DNA of 12,332 bases from an uncultured Holdemanella sp. (GTDB lineage: Bacteria > Bacillota_I > Bacilli_A > Erysipelotrichales > Erysipelotrichaceae). Positions 1 to 7,183 of the stretch are shown here, piece after piece (the first letter of the stretch is position 1; every line of letters starts with the position of its first letter). The position numbers and the translations under genes are program-made. The notes under the pieces are model-generated. The model saw only the letters and a program-made list of their open reading frames with translations. It did no database searches and was not told the origin of the DNA. Location of the stretch: contig NZ_CAKVJB010000047.1 of assembly GCF_934754935.1 (NCBI RefSeq), positions 1 through 12,332 of the forward strand, read 5' to 3'.

Positions 1-408
1 TGGAAGAAAATAATAGAAGATTTTCAAAAACTGCATGAAAATGAAGAACGAATGGAACTACAACTTGAACTTGAAGAGCTTCAAAGAGCAAAAGAAGAGG
101 TTCGAAAATTACAAGAAGAAACTCGAAAAGCACAAGAAGAGACTCGAAAAGCACAAGAAGAGACTCGAAAAGCACAAGAAGAAGTTGAAAAGAAATCAGA
201 AGAAGTTGAAAAGAAATCAGAAGAAGCTCGTAAAGACAAAGAAGAAGCTCATAAAGAGAAAGAAGAAGCAAGAAAGGCAATACTAGAAGCTGATAAGAAA
301 GTGGAACAGATGGTTCGTAAGATGTATGAATCTGGATTGAGTCTTGAACAAATATCTGCGTATTGTTCACTAAATGTGGATGAAATTGAGTTGTTGATAA
401 AATCATAA
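1..408 (+). CDS. C-terminal part of a coiled-coil protein, probably Rpn/PD-(D/E)XK transposase-like (5' end outside window)
   Basis: The reading frame is open from the first base (W-K-K-I-I-E-D-F...) to the TAA at 406-408, so the gene starts before the window. What is visible is an N-terminal stub, a long charged coiled coil built from E/K/R/Q heptads (residues encoded by about 50-290), and a compact C-terminal tail with KMYESGLSLEQISAYCSLN followed by VDEIELLI. A tail of the type 'x-SGLSLEEIA..(T)GLSxEEIExLI' after a coiled coil is typical of Rpn-family (PD-(D/E)XK, transposase_31-like) recombination-promoting nucleases in Bacillota; the nuclease domain would lie upstream and cannot be checked here. 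The tail resembles a small helix-turn-helix. The ATG at 52 lies inside the open frame and is unlikely to be the true start. The family call is an inference from the tail; the coding status is well supported. Confidence 0.6.
   Translation, partial: WKKIIEDFQKLHENEERMELQLELEELQRAKEEVRKLQEETRKAQEETRKAQEETRKAQEEVEKKSEEVEKKSEEARKDKEEAHKEKEEARKAILEADKKVEQMVRKMYESGLSLEQISAYCSLNVDEIELLIKS
94..282 (+). repeat. 21-bp tandem repeats encoding coiled-coil heptads
   Basis: Nine consecutive 21-base units (94, 115, 136, 157, 178, 199, 220, 241, 262) all begin GAAGA and encode seven-residue units such as EETRKAQ and EEVEKKS. Units at 136 and 157 are identical and differ from the one at 115 by one base. Units at 178 and 199 are identical to each other. 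The later units are more diverged. The pattern is that of recent in-frame duplication by slippage or unequal exchange, preserving the heptad register. Confidence 0.9.
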
Positions 409-416
409 ATTTTCTG

Positions 417-445
417 TTGCATTTAAAAAAATGTTTGTTTATAAT
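417..445 (+). promoter_or_regulatory. Sigma-A promoter for the T-box/ABC transporter operon
   Basis: TTGCAT at 417-422 and a perfect TATAAT at 440-445 are separated by 17 bases. Transcription would start near 452, directly before the T-box leader. This is the clearest -35/-10 pair in the window. Confidence 0.75.
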
Positions 446-451
446 AAAGCC

Positions 452-690
452 ATCCTTTGTAAAGGCAATGAAAAGAAGAAGTAGTCGTGGATGCTGCTGA
501 TAGTGAGTTCCTGATGGTGGAAATGGAACAGTAAGCACAGGGTGAACGTGTCTTAGAGCTAAGCTTTCGAAGATTGAGGAAGCTTCGGATACTCCCGTTA
601 TGAGTTAAGGGCCTGTACATTCGTGCAGGAAATAAGGTGGTACCGCGATTTTATAGTCGTCCTTGTATATTCAAGGACGGCTTTTTTTTT
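452..690 (+). promoter_or_regulatory. T-box riboswitch leader, specifier read as CGT (arginine)
   Basis: The diagnostic T-box sequence AAGGTGGTACCGCG lies at 634-647, followed by an intrinsic terminator. Stem I has the expected order: GC then AATGA (465-471, K-turn side), helix AAGA (473-476), AGTA S-turn (480-483), distal hairpin GTTCC/GGAAC (507-511/525-529) enclosing GATGGTGG, then GAA (544-546), CGT (547-549), purine G550, helix TCTT (551-554) and AGAGC. This register matches the 'GAA-specifier-purine-helix-GA' arrangement known for T-box stem I, making CGT the specifier codon (Arg). The TGGT of the T-box (638-641) would pair with a tRNA end ACCA, that is discriminator base A. AAGG (634-637) can pair with CCTT (661-664), which is also in the terminator, so uncharged tRNA-Arg should allow readthrough into the importer genes. 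Confidence 0.9.
656..690 (+). terminator. T-box leader terminator
   Basis: A 10-bp stem (656-665 with 672-681, core CGTCCTTG/CAAGGACG, with one U·G pair) and a 6-base loop are followed by nine T residues (682-690). The 5' arm shares CCTT with the antiterminator, so the two structures are mutually exclusive. Confidence 0.9.
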
Positions 691-708
691 AGAAAGGAAT
701 AGGACAAC

Positions 709-2238
709 ATGAAAAAAGGATTTAAATTAATTTCGGCATTTTTAGTAAGTTTTATGATTATGATGTCTAGTATTATGCCTGCATTTGCCGATGAAACAGA
801 CACATCAACAACAGGCGATTTGTTAGACAAAATTCAAGAAAGAGGAGAATTGATTGTAGGAACATCTCCGGATTTCCCTCCTAATGAATTTATTGATTCG
901 ACAAAAACAGGACAAGCTCAATATGTAGGTTCTGATATTGAATTGGCTAAATATATCGCAAAAAAGATGGGTGTTAAACTAACAATCAAGGCTTCAAGTT
1001 TTGATACAGTTTTGGCAAACCTTCAAACAGAAGAAATTGACTTAGCTATTACTGGATTGGCTTATACACCAGCTCGTGCTCAACAGATGGAGATGTCTAT
1101 TGGATACAATATTAATGAAGATACTGGTGGACAGGCTGTTATTATTTCTAAAAAAGATGAAGAGAAATATAAAAAGTTAACAGATCTAACTGGTTTAAAG
1201 GTAGCTGCTCAACAAGGATCGATTCAGCAACAATATACAGAAGATCAAATTCCAGACGCAAAACTACAATCCATTTCAACAATTGATGATGGTGTTGCCC
1301 TATTAAAGAATGGTACTGTACAAGCGGTTGCTTGCTCTGAAGGTACAGCCGATGAATATGTTGAAAAGAACTCTGAACTTGCGAAATCAGATGAATTATT
1401 TAATATTGATCAAGATTATGCAGGAAACCGTGTAGGTGCTCCTTTAGGTGAAAAAAGATTGATGGATGAAGTCAACAAAATCTTAAAGGAAGTCAACAAA
1501 AAAGGCTTATATGAAGAATGGTATAAAGCAGCGAAGAAACAAAGTAGTGAACAATTCACATTAACCGCAACTGGATTCTTTGGAACATGTGTTCAAATCG
1601 TTCAATATTGCTGGCCACAATTATTAAAAGGTTTAGGCATCACTTTAGGACTTGCAGCTATTACCGTAATCTTTGGTACAATTATTGGTGGATTATTTGC
1701 CTTAGTAAAACTATCAAAGAACAAAATCGTACAAGCAATTGCCGGTGTTTATGTAGAATTAATTCGTGGTACACCACTATTACTACAATTATGGTTATTC
1801 ATTAATATCTTCTCTTATTTGACAAATGGAAATATGCCAATGATCGTCAGTGTAATCATTGCGTTGATTATCAACTCAAGTGCATATGTGGCTGAAATTA
1901 TTCGTTCAGGTATTCAGTCAGTAGATAAAGGTCAAAGAGAAGCCGCTAAATCACTTGGTATGTCAAACGTGCATATGATGACTAAAATCATTATTCCTCA
2001 AGCTATCAAGAATATCTTGCCTGCTTTAGGAAATGAATTTGTCATGATGATCAAGGAAACATCTTTGGCAAGTACATTCTATATTGGCGAATTAATGACA
2101 GTAAATAGTGTTATTAAATCAGCTACTTATAAATCCATTGAACCATTAGTAATTGTTGGTTTGATCTACTTTATCGTTACATATTCACTATCAAAATTAA
2201 TTAAATACATGGAAGGGAAGTTGAGTGTCAGTGACTAA
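709..2238 (+). CDS. Fused amino-acid ABC transporter substrate-binding protein/permease
   Basis: This 509-residue protein joins two modules of a polar amino-acid (His/Glu/Gln/Arg family, PAAT) importer. Residues 1-27 form a signal peptide ending A-F-A before D28. Residues about 35-280 are a family-3 solute-binding domain (typical stretch G-S-D-I-E-L-A-KYIAKKMG near 74-88). Residues about 290-500 are the HisM/GlnP-type membrane domain, with ELIRGTPLLLQL (350-361) and an EAA loop around 411-433 containing REAAKSLGMS. A similar fusion is known in lactococcal GlnP. The start is chosen for the purine-rich GAAAGGAATAGGA just upstream and the clean signal peptide. The T-box leader directly upstream points to arginine as substrate; sequence alone cannot exclude lysine, histidine or glutamine. 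The partner ATPase overlaps the 3' end. Confidence 0.93.
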   Translation: MKKGFKLISAFLVSFMIMMSSIMPAFADETDTSTTGDLLDKIQERGELIVGTSPDFPPNEFIDSTKTGQAQYVGSDIELAKYIAKKMGVKLTIKASSFDTVLANLQTEEIDLAITGLAYTPARAQQMEMSIGYNINEDTGGQAVIISKKDEEKYKKLTDLTGLKVAAQQGSIQQQYTEDQIPDAKLQSISTIDDGVALLKNGTVQAVACSEGTADEYVEKNSELAKSDELFNIDQDYAGNRVGAPLGEKRLMDEVNKILKEVNKKGLYEEWYKAAKKQSSEQFTLTATGFFGTCVQIVQYCWPQLLKGLGITLGLAAITVIFGTIIGGLFALVKLSKNKIVQAIAGVYVELIRGTPLLLQLWLFINIFSYLTNGNMPMIVSVIIALIINSSAYVAEIIRSGIQSVDKGQREAAKSLGMSNVHMMTKIIIPQAIKNILPALGNEFVMMIKETSLASTFYIGELMTVNSVIKSATYKSIEPLVIVGLIYFIVTYSLSKLIKYMEGKLSVSD

Positions 2239-2965
2239 GGAACTAATTGTCGTAAAAGACTTACATAAAAATTTTGGGGATCTTGAAGTATTAAAAGGAA
2301 TTGATCAAATCATTCATCAAGGAGAAGTTGTTAGTATCATTGGACCTAGTGGTTCGGGAAAATCTACTTTCTTACGTTGTCTAAACTTATTAGAAAAACC
2401 ATCTAGTGGACAAATTATTTTTGAAGGGGTGGATATTGCAGCAGAAAATGTGGATATTGATACACATCGTAAAAAGATTGGAATGATTTTCCAACACTTT
2501 AATGTATTCCCACATTTAACGGTTTTAGAAAATATTACGATTACACCGATCTTAGAACTTAAAACACCAAAGGAACAAGCTGAAAAAGAAGCTATCGAAT
2601 TGCTTAAAAAAGTCGGCTTGGAAGATAAGAAGGATGAATATCCAAGAAAATTATCAGGTGGCCAAAAACAGCGTCTAGCCATTGTTCGTGCTCTAGCTAT
2701 GCATCCAGATGTAATCTTATGTGATGAACCAACGAGTGCATTAGATCCAGAAATGGTTAAAGGTGTACTTGAAGTTATTAAAGAATTGGCAGATCAAGGA
2801 ATGACAATTGTGATTGTAACTCATGAAATGGGATTTGCCCGCGAAACAAGTGATCGCGTATTATTTATGGATGAAGGTATTATTCAAGAACAAGGAACTC
2901 CAGAAGATATTTTTGAACATCCACAAAATCCTAGAACCATCAAATTTTTATCGCAAGTATTATAA
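2225..2965 (+). CDS. Polar amino-acid ABC transporter ATP-binding protein
   Basis: This 246-residue cytoplasmic ATPase powers the upstream SBP-permease fusion. All nucleotide-binding motifs are intact: Walker A GPSGSGKST (40-48), Q-loop Q90, signature LSGGQ (143-147), Walker B VILCDE (163-168), D-loop SALD (171-174) and switch histidine H200 in THEMGFA. Length and motifs fit the GlnQ/HisP/ArtM group. The chosen start is GTG at 2225, overlapping the upstream gene by 14 bases, with GGAAGGGAAG (2213-2220 region) as ribosome binding site inside that gene; a second GTG at 2231 is an alternative. The overlap implies translational coupling and near-equal expression of the two subunits. Confidence 0.95.
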   Translation: MSVTKELIVVKDLHKNFGDLEVLKGIDQIIHQGEVVSIIGPSGSGKSTFLRCLNLLEKPSSGQIIFEGVDIAAENVDIDTHRKKIGMIFQHFNVFPHLTVLENITITPILELKTPKEQAEKEAIELLKKVGLEDKKDEYPRKLSGGQKQRLAIVRALAMHPDVILCDEPTSALDPEMVKGVLEVIKELADQGMTIVIVTHEMGFARETSDRVLFMDEGIIQEQGTPEDIFEHPQNPRTIKFLSQVL

Positions 2966-2990
2966 GCTTGGGCACATGCTCAAGCTTTTC
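2964..2990 (+). terminator. Terminator of the ABC importer operon
   Basis: An inverted repeat AAGCTTGGGC/GCTCAAGCTT (2964-2973 with 2978-2987, one G·U pair, 4-base loop) overlaps the stop codon of the ATPase gene and is followed by a short, interrupted T run (TTTTCTT). The weak U-tract lowers certainty. Confidence 0.65.
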
Positions 2991-2993
2991 TTA

Positions 2994-3002
2994 TGGTATA
3001 AT
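2994..3002 (+). promoter_or_regulatory. Extended -10 promoter of pepF
   Basis: TGGTATAAT (TG at 2994-2995, TATAAT at 2997-3002) is an extended -10 element. No convincing -35 lies 16-18 bases upstream, where the preceding terminator sits. The start would be near 3009, only a few bases before the GGAGG ribosome binding site (3013-3017). Confidence 0.6.
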
Positions 3003-3025
3003 CTAATAAACTGGAGGAAATTGAT

Positions 3026-4786
3026 ATGAACGTAGAATGGTCATTAGACGTATTGTACAAGGGATTTGATGATCCTAAATTTAGTGAAGATTTGACTTCT
3101 TTTGAAAAAAAGGCAAAAGAATTAGATGAACTTTCAAAGACTTTAAGTCATGAAAATGAGAAGGAAGATCTTCTAAAAATTGTTAAATTATTAGAAGAGT
3201 TTGAATTATTAGAAAAACATTTGAGCTGCTTTGGCTTTTTAAGTCAATCCACAAACACGGCAAATGCGAAAGCGGCAGCAGCTATTGATAAAGTAGCCAC
3301 AATCGCAAGTACAGCCAGCAAGGCTATGGCCGTATTCTCTCGCTATATTGCGGATATGAAAGATTTAAATAACTATTTAGATTGTCCAGAACTTTGTGAA
3401 TACAAATATTTCTTAAATGATATTCACGAAAGTGGAAAATATTTGTTGAGTGAAGATGTAGAAGAAGCGCTTGCCAAAATGAATATTTCTGCAGGAGCAG
3501 CTTGGGAGAAGCAACAAAGTCTATTAACAAGTTCTCTTGAAGTGGAATATGATGGAAAAAAATTACCATTGGCATCGGTTCGTAATCTAGCTTATGATGC
3601 AGATAAAGAAGTTCGTAAAGCTGCCTATGAAGCGGAAATCAAAAGTTATGCACCGATTGCGGATGCCGTTAGTTTCTCATTGAATAATATTAAACTACAG
3701 GTTATCACGGAAGCAAAAATGCGAGGATATACAAGCCCAATGGATATGACACTACATCAATCTCATGTATCCCAAAAAACATTAGATGCACTTTTAAGTG
3801 CTATGCAGAAATACTTGCCTGTATTCCACAAGTATTTGAAAAGAAAAGCTGAAATGCTTGGATATGAAAATGGACTTCCTTGGTATGAATTATTTGCGCC
3901 AGTCGGAAAATCAGCTACTACAAGTTTTACACCAGAAACCACAAAAGAATATTTAGTTAATCATTTTAGACCATTCTGTGATGAATTGGCCGATATGATG
4001 GAAGAAGCTTTTGACAATAGCTGGATCGACTTTTATCCACACAAAGGAAAAGTGGGAGGAGCTTTCTGTTGCAATATGCCATTTGTGAAACAATCACGCG
4101 TTCTAACTAACTTTGATGGAGGACTAGGAGACGTAGTTACTTTGGCACACGAACTTGGACATGCTTTTCATGGGTTGAATATTGAAAGTCATAGACCATT
4201 GAATTGGGAATATTCTATGCCAGTAGCTGAAACGGCAAGTACATTTAATGAAAATATCATTATGAATGCAGTAATTGATGAAACAGAGGATAAAGAAGTT
4301 AAACTAGGTTTGATTGAAAATCAGCTTCAAGATTTATGTCAAATCATCTGCGATATTTATTCGCGTTACTTATTTGAAAAAGCTGTATTTGATCGAAGAA
4401 GTGATGAATTCTTATTTACAGATCAATTGAATGAAATTATGTTGGATGCACAAAAACAAGCTTATGGAGATGGACTGGATCCAACTTGTTTACATCCATA
4501 TATGTGGGTATGTAAATCTCATTACTATTCTTCAGATTTAAGCTACTATAACTGGCCATATGCCTTTGGTGGATTGTTTGCGCGAGGCTTAGTTGTGAAA
4601 TATCAAGAAATGGGTAAAGAAGAATTTGTTCCAAAATATAAGGAAATGTTACACACAACAACCGTTGCTTCTGTAGAAGATACAGCTAAAGTATTGGATA
4701 TTGATTTAACGGATGAAGCATTCTGGATTTCTGCATTGGAAACCGCAAAATCAAGAATTGAAGAATTTATTGAATTATCGAAATAA
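3026..4786 (+). CDS. pepF: Oligoendopeptidase F (M3 family zinc metallopeptidase)
   Basis: This 586-residue cytoplasmic zinc peptidase hydrolyses short peptides, typically 7-17 residues. The thermolysin-type motif HELGH is at 375-379 (H375, H379 as zinc ligands, E376 catalytic), and E402 in SMPVAETASTFNE is the expected third ligand, 27 residues after the first histidine. The length matches the roughly 600-residue M3B PepF family. The helical N-terminal region (about 1-190) corresponds to the PepF lid domain. No signal peptide is seen. The ATG at 3026 has an ideal GGAGG eight bases upstream. The gene stands alone, with its own promoter and a strong terminator, so its link to the upstream importer is at most functional (amino-acid and peptide supply). 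Confidence 0.95.
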   Translation: MNVEWSLDVLYKGFDDPKFSEDLTSFEKKAKELDELSKTLSHENEKEDLLKIVKLLEEFELLEKHLSCFGFLSQSTNTANAKAAAAIDKVATIASTASKAMAVFSRYIADMKDLNNYLDCPELCEYKYFLNDIHESGKYLLSEDVEEALAKMNISAGAAWEKQQSLLTSSLEVEYDGKKLPLASVRNLAYDADKEVRKAAYEAEIKSYAPIADAVSFSLNNIKLQVITEAKMRGYTSPMDMTLHQSHVSQKTLDALLSAMQKYLPVFHKYLKRKAEMLGYENGLPWYELFAPVGKSATTSFTPETTKEYLVNHFRPFCDELADMMEEAFDNSWIDFYPHKGKVGGAFCCNMPFVKQSRVLTNFDGGLGDVVTLAHELGHAFHGLNIESHRPLNWEYSMPVAETASTFNENIIMNAVIDETEDKEVKLGLIENQLQDLCQIICDIYSRYLFEKAVFDRRSDEFLFTDQLNEIMLDAQKQAYGDGLDPTCLHPYMWVCKSHYYSSDLSYYNWPYAFGGLFARGLVVKYQEMGKEEFVPKYKEMLHTTTVASVEDTAKVLDIDLTDEAFWISALETAKSRIEEFIELSK

Positions 4787-4811
4787 TTGCTTGGAAACAA
4801 GCAATTTTTTT
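4785..4811 (+). terminator. Terminator of pepF
   Basis: The stem ATTGCTTG/CAAGCAAT (4786-4793 with 4798-4805, plus one flanking A-T pair) closes a GAAA tetraloop and runs into seven T residues (4805-4811). It overlaps the stop codon. Confidence 0.92.
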
Positions 4812-4831
4812 CTGCAAAAGTTCACAAATGA

Positions 4832-4840
4832 TGATATAAT
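4832..4840 (+). promoter_or_regulatory. Extended -10 promoter of the 259-residue gene
   Basis: TGATATAAT (4832-4840) is an extended -10 box. A possible weak -35 (CTGCAA at 4812-4817) sits 17 bases upstream, just after the pepF terminator. Transcription would begin near 4847. Confidence 0.6.
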
Positions 4841-4875
4841 CTATTGCGTTCGAAATTTTTTCTGGGGGAGATTTA

Positions 4876-5655
4876 ATGAGTACAGAGATGTTAATGAAAA
4901 ATAGAGAACGTTTTATCAAAAACGTAAATAGTAATGAGAATGGTGCAGCTGCACTTTCTTTAAGATTATTTTGTTACGCTAGATTTATGGCTGTAAAAAA
5001 TCCATATGCAGAAACGCATGACTGGGTATATGAAAACGAATTGACAAGTTTACAAGCTGCTCAATATGTATTTCGTTTATTGGATGAAAGTACTGAAAGA
5101 CCATCCATGGATTTGTTGATTCGTAAATTAAAAAGTGTTCGTTTGGTTCGCGATAGTGAGATGAATGGCAGAAAAATTTATGTCATTAAATTCACAGATA
5201 TCGAAATGGAAGAATTGATGAATAAGAGCATTATTGACAAGCCAAGTGAAAAGATATTGAAAGAAAAGAAGTCTTCTGTAAAGAAAGAAAAAGAAGAAGT
5301 CGTAAATTCATCTTGGAAAGAAGTGTTCTTAAAAAATAGTAAAGGTGAAAACTTACAGATGTTACGTTTCTGGTTCTATATTCAGTATAATGCTGAAAAG
5401 AATGGTAAGAAGTATATTTCAAAAAGCCAGGCATTCAGTGAAGGCGCTATTGAGTATGTATATAAGGGAATCCCTAAAAAGATAGAGGTTTTAAAAGACT
5501 TATTTGTGTTGATGAAACAATTAAAATTAGTTAAAGAAGATGTAGTTAAAAACGAAATCGTAGTTCGTCCAGCCAAATTAGAAGGTTTAGAAATTAAGGA
5601 TTATATTAAGGATAAGCCTGTTGATTTAATGAGCTTTAACTATACGAATGTATAA
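4876..5655 (+). CDS. Uncharacterised 259-residue protein with two similar halves
   Basis: I do not recognise a named family. The protein is soluble, with no signal peptide or membrane segment. It has an N-terminal globular half (about 25-110), a lysine/glutamate-rich linker (about 118-145) and a C-terminal globular half (about 155-235). The halves look alike: SLRLFCYARFMAVKN against MLRFWFYIQYNAEKN at their beginnings, and LIRKLKSVRLVRD then a strand YVIKF against LMKQLKLVKED then a strand EIVVRP at their ends. A helix-helix-helix followed by a beta pair would suit a winged-helix-like fold, but that is a guess from pattern only. The start has a very purine-rich site GGGGGAG (4864-4870), six bases upstream of the ATG. 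The gene is monocistronic, with its own promoter and terminator. No function is proposed. Confidence 0.85.
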   Translation: MSTEMLMKNRERFIKNVNSNENGAAALSLRLFCYARFMAVKNPYAETHDWVYENELTSLQAAQYVFRLLDESTERPSMDLLIRKLKSVRLVRDSEMNGRKIYVIKFTDIEMEELMNKSIIDKPSEKILKEKKSSVKKEKEEVVNSSWKEVFLKNSKGENLQMLRFWFYIQYNAEKNGKKYISKSQAFSEGAIEYVYKGIPKKIEVLKDLFVLMKQLKLVKEDVVKNEIVVRPAKLEGLEIKDYIKDKPVDLMSFNYTNV

Positions 5656-5656
5656 G

Positions 5657-5687
5657 AAAATGACGAGATTTAGTTCTCGTCATTTTT
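5657..5687. terminator. Bidirectional terminator between convergent genes
   Basis: A 12-bp stem, AAAATGACGAGA (5657-5668) with TCTCGTCATTTT (5675-5686), has A-rich and T-rich flanks so that it reads as a terminator on both strands. It lies between the stop at 5655 (+) and the stop of the minus-strand cyclase at 5670-5672, which falls in the loop. Confidence 0.9.
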
Positions 5688-7109
5688 ATATATTTTATAA
5701 TTGTTTTTGCCTGCACGCTTTGTCTGGTACAGCGCATGATCGGCATGGCGATACAGTTCCATGAATGTTGTTCCATCTTTAGGGGCAAAGGCAATTCCAA
5801 TGCTGATGGATAATTTGAAATCTTTTAATTCTTCAATCTTTAATTCATTGACCTTTTGAAGTAGAGATTGAATTCTAGATTCAGCGATATTTTCATCTTG
5901 GATTAGAATGATAAATTCGTCACCACCAATTCTTCCAACTATGTCCGTTTGCCTAAAATGATTCTTAAATAGATTGCCTAATTTTTTTAATACGATATCA
6001 CCTACGGCATGTCCATAATTATCATTCACCGATTTAAATTCATCCACATCCAAGATCAAGAAACAGAAGTGCTCATTTTGTTTGATTTTTTGATCAATGA
6101 GTTTTTGTGTTGTTTCTTTATTGTAGACAGAAGTTAATGGGTCAATTTCAGATAAATGAATCAAATACTTATTTTCTCTTGAATTTGAGTGAGCCAAATA
6201 AATCATCAGACTTAGAACGATTAAGCCTAAAAATGTTGCCAACAACGTTTCATAATGCGTAATAAATGTGTAAGATTCTTGAGCAACATGAACTGGAACA
6301 ATGTAACAAATCATCCAATCATTGATTTTTAATGGGGAATAAGCTAAATATAAAGATTTATTTTTTTCGGTTTGTATTTGGATTAAATCTGATTCTTGTT
6401 GGTTGAAGTCTGTTTTGACTTCCTTTTCATCACAAATATCAAATAAATTATCTATTGTTTTTATATTGTGCTTTTTTTCGTACTTCTTGTCTCTAGTGAT
6501 TAGATTTCCATCTTGATCAACAATAAAACTTTTTCCTTGTCCCTCAAACAAATCATCAAACAACATATTTCCTAGCTTTGTGACATTATAAGAACCGCCC
6601 ACAACACCTATGACTTGATTATTTTTATAAATGGGTACACATAAGATGACACGTGTTTGTTGATCGACACTACTTTCTAAGGGGTCTGAAAGAGATTGTT
6701 TGCCTTGCATCGATTCTTTAAAATATCTTCGATGTGCAACATTTTTAACTACATTATTATCATATAGTGCATTTCCATCTGAATCTATGATTGCGGTACG
6801 ATTTAAGTCTGTGTTTTCCATGAAGGCTTTAATTAAAGATATATTATCTTCTGAAAATAGGTCTTTAGATTTTGATAATTCTTTTGCTAGTACATTTAAA
6901 TAGGAATAGTTGATATTTAAAATTGTATTTAAGTGTTCGCTTTGTTGAGTCACATTGGTAATGAGTGTTTCTCTTGAATTTTTTTCAACGGAAGATTGAA
7001 CAACATTAAAAAATATAGAAATTCCAATCGTAAGAGTGATGATGAAAATGGTAATTGCGTAAATATAGTTTTTAACGAATTTTTTTGGTTCGAAATATTT
7101 ATCTTTCAT
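5670..7109 (-). CDS. Membrane-anchored Cache-type diguanylate cyclase (GGDEF)
   Basis: This 479-residue sensor enzyme makes cyclic di-GMP from two GTP. Order of parts: short cytoplasmic N-terminus, membrane helix about 15-37, extracytoplasmic region about 40-280 resembling a double Cache sensor (with IIDSDGNALY near 107-116 and FIVDQDGNLITRD near 195-207, a repeated Cache-like strand-turn), second membrane helix about 288-306, then a GGDEF domain (about 318-475). The active-site signature GGDEF is intact at 395-399. An RxxD inhibitory site (R386-D389) lies exactly five residues before it, so product inhibition is expected. The metal/substrate region LILDVDEFKSVND (352-364) is also present. 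There is no EAL or HD-GYP domain. AAAGGAGC precedes the ATG by about seven bases. It is transcribed divergently from the hyd operon; the Cache ligand is unknown. Confidence 0.93.
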   Translation of the reverse strand: MKDKYFEPKKFVKNYIYAITIFIITLTIGISIFFNVVQSSVEKNSRETLITNVTQQSEHLNTILNINYSYLNVLAKELSKSKDLFSEDNISLIKAFMENTDLNRTAIIDSDGNALYDNNVVKNVAHRRYFKESMQGKQSLSDPLESSVDQQTRVILCVPIYKNNQVIGVVGGSYNVTKLGNMLFDDLFEGQGKSFIVDQDGNLITRDKKYEKKHNIKTIDNLFDICDEKEVKTDFNQQESDLIQIQTEKNKSLYLAYSPLKINDWMICYIVPVHVAQESYTFITHYETLLATFLGLIVLSLMIYLAHSNSRENKYLIHLSEIDPLTSVYNKETTQKLIDQKIKQNEHFCFLILDVDEFKSVNDNYGHAVGDIVLKKLGNLFKNHFRQTDIVGRIGGDEFIILIQDENIAESRIQSLLQKVNELKIEELKDFKLSISIGIAFAPKDGTTFMELYRHADHALYQTKRAGKNNYKIYKNDEN

Positions 7110-7128
7110 AAGGAAGCTCCTTTCGTCT

Positions 7129-7137
7129 ATTATATCA
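7129..7137 (-). promoter_or_regulatory. Extended -10 promoter of the diguanylate cyclase gene
   Basis: On the minus strand this reads TGATATAAT, the same extended -10 form as at 4832. No clear -35 is visible. The predicted start (about 7122) would leave a leader of only about 13 bases, made almost entirely of the ribosome binding site, so the true start might lie upstream. Confidence 0.5.
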
Positions 7138-7183
7138 AGAAAAATGTTAAAAGAATATTAAATTATATGTGACTAACCATAAT

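Noticed and set aside
35..286. Second open frame of 83 codons, very lysine-rich, overlapping the coiled-coil gene
   Set aside because: It is a product of the 21-bp repeats, which stay open in a shifted frame. The frame starting at base 1 has a sensible coiled coil and a conserved-looking tail.
547..554. Alternative specifier codons GTG (Val, 548-550) or CTT (Leu, 552-554) in the T-box
   Set aside because: GTG is followed by T, not a purine. CTT would fall inside the helix that pairs with AAGA 473-476. CGT fits the GAA-codon-purine-helix register best.
423..620. Minus-strand ORF across the T-box leader
   Set aside because: It lies entirely on structured leader RNA, has no ribosome binding site, and its product is low-complexity serine/threonine-rich.
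2317..2682. Minus-strand 121-codon ORF inside the ATPase gene
   Set aside because: It is the antisense shadow of a conserved ABC ATPase with all motifs intact; no ribosome binding site or promoter supports it.
2823..3029. 68-codon plus-strand ORF spanning the ATPase end and the pepF promoter
   Set aside because: It reads through a terminator, promoter and ribosome binding site in a frame shifted from the ATPase gene.
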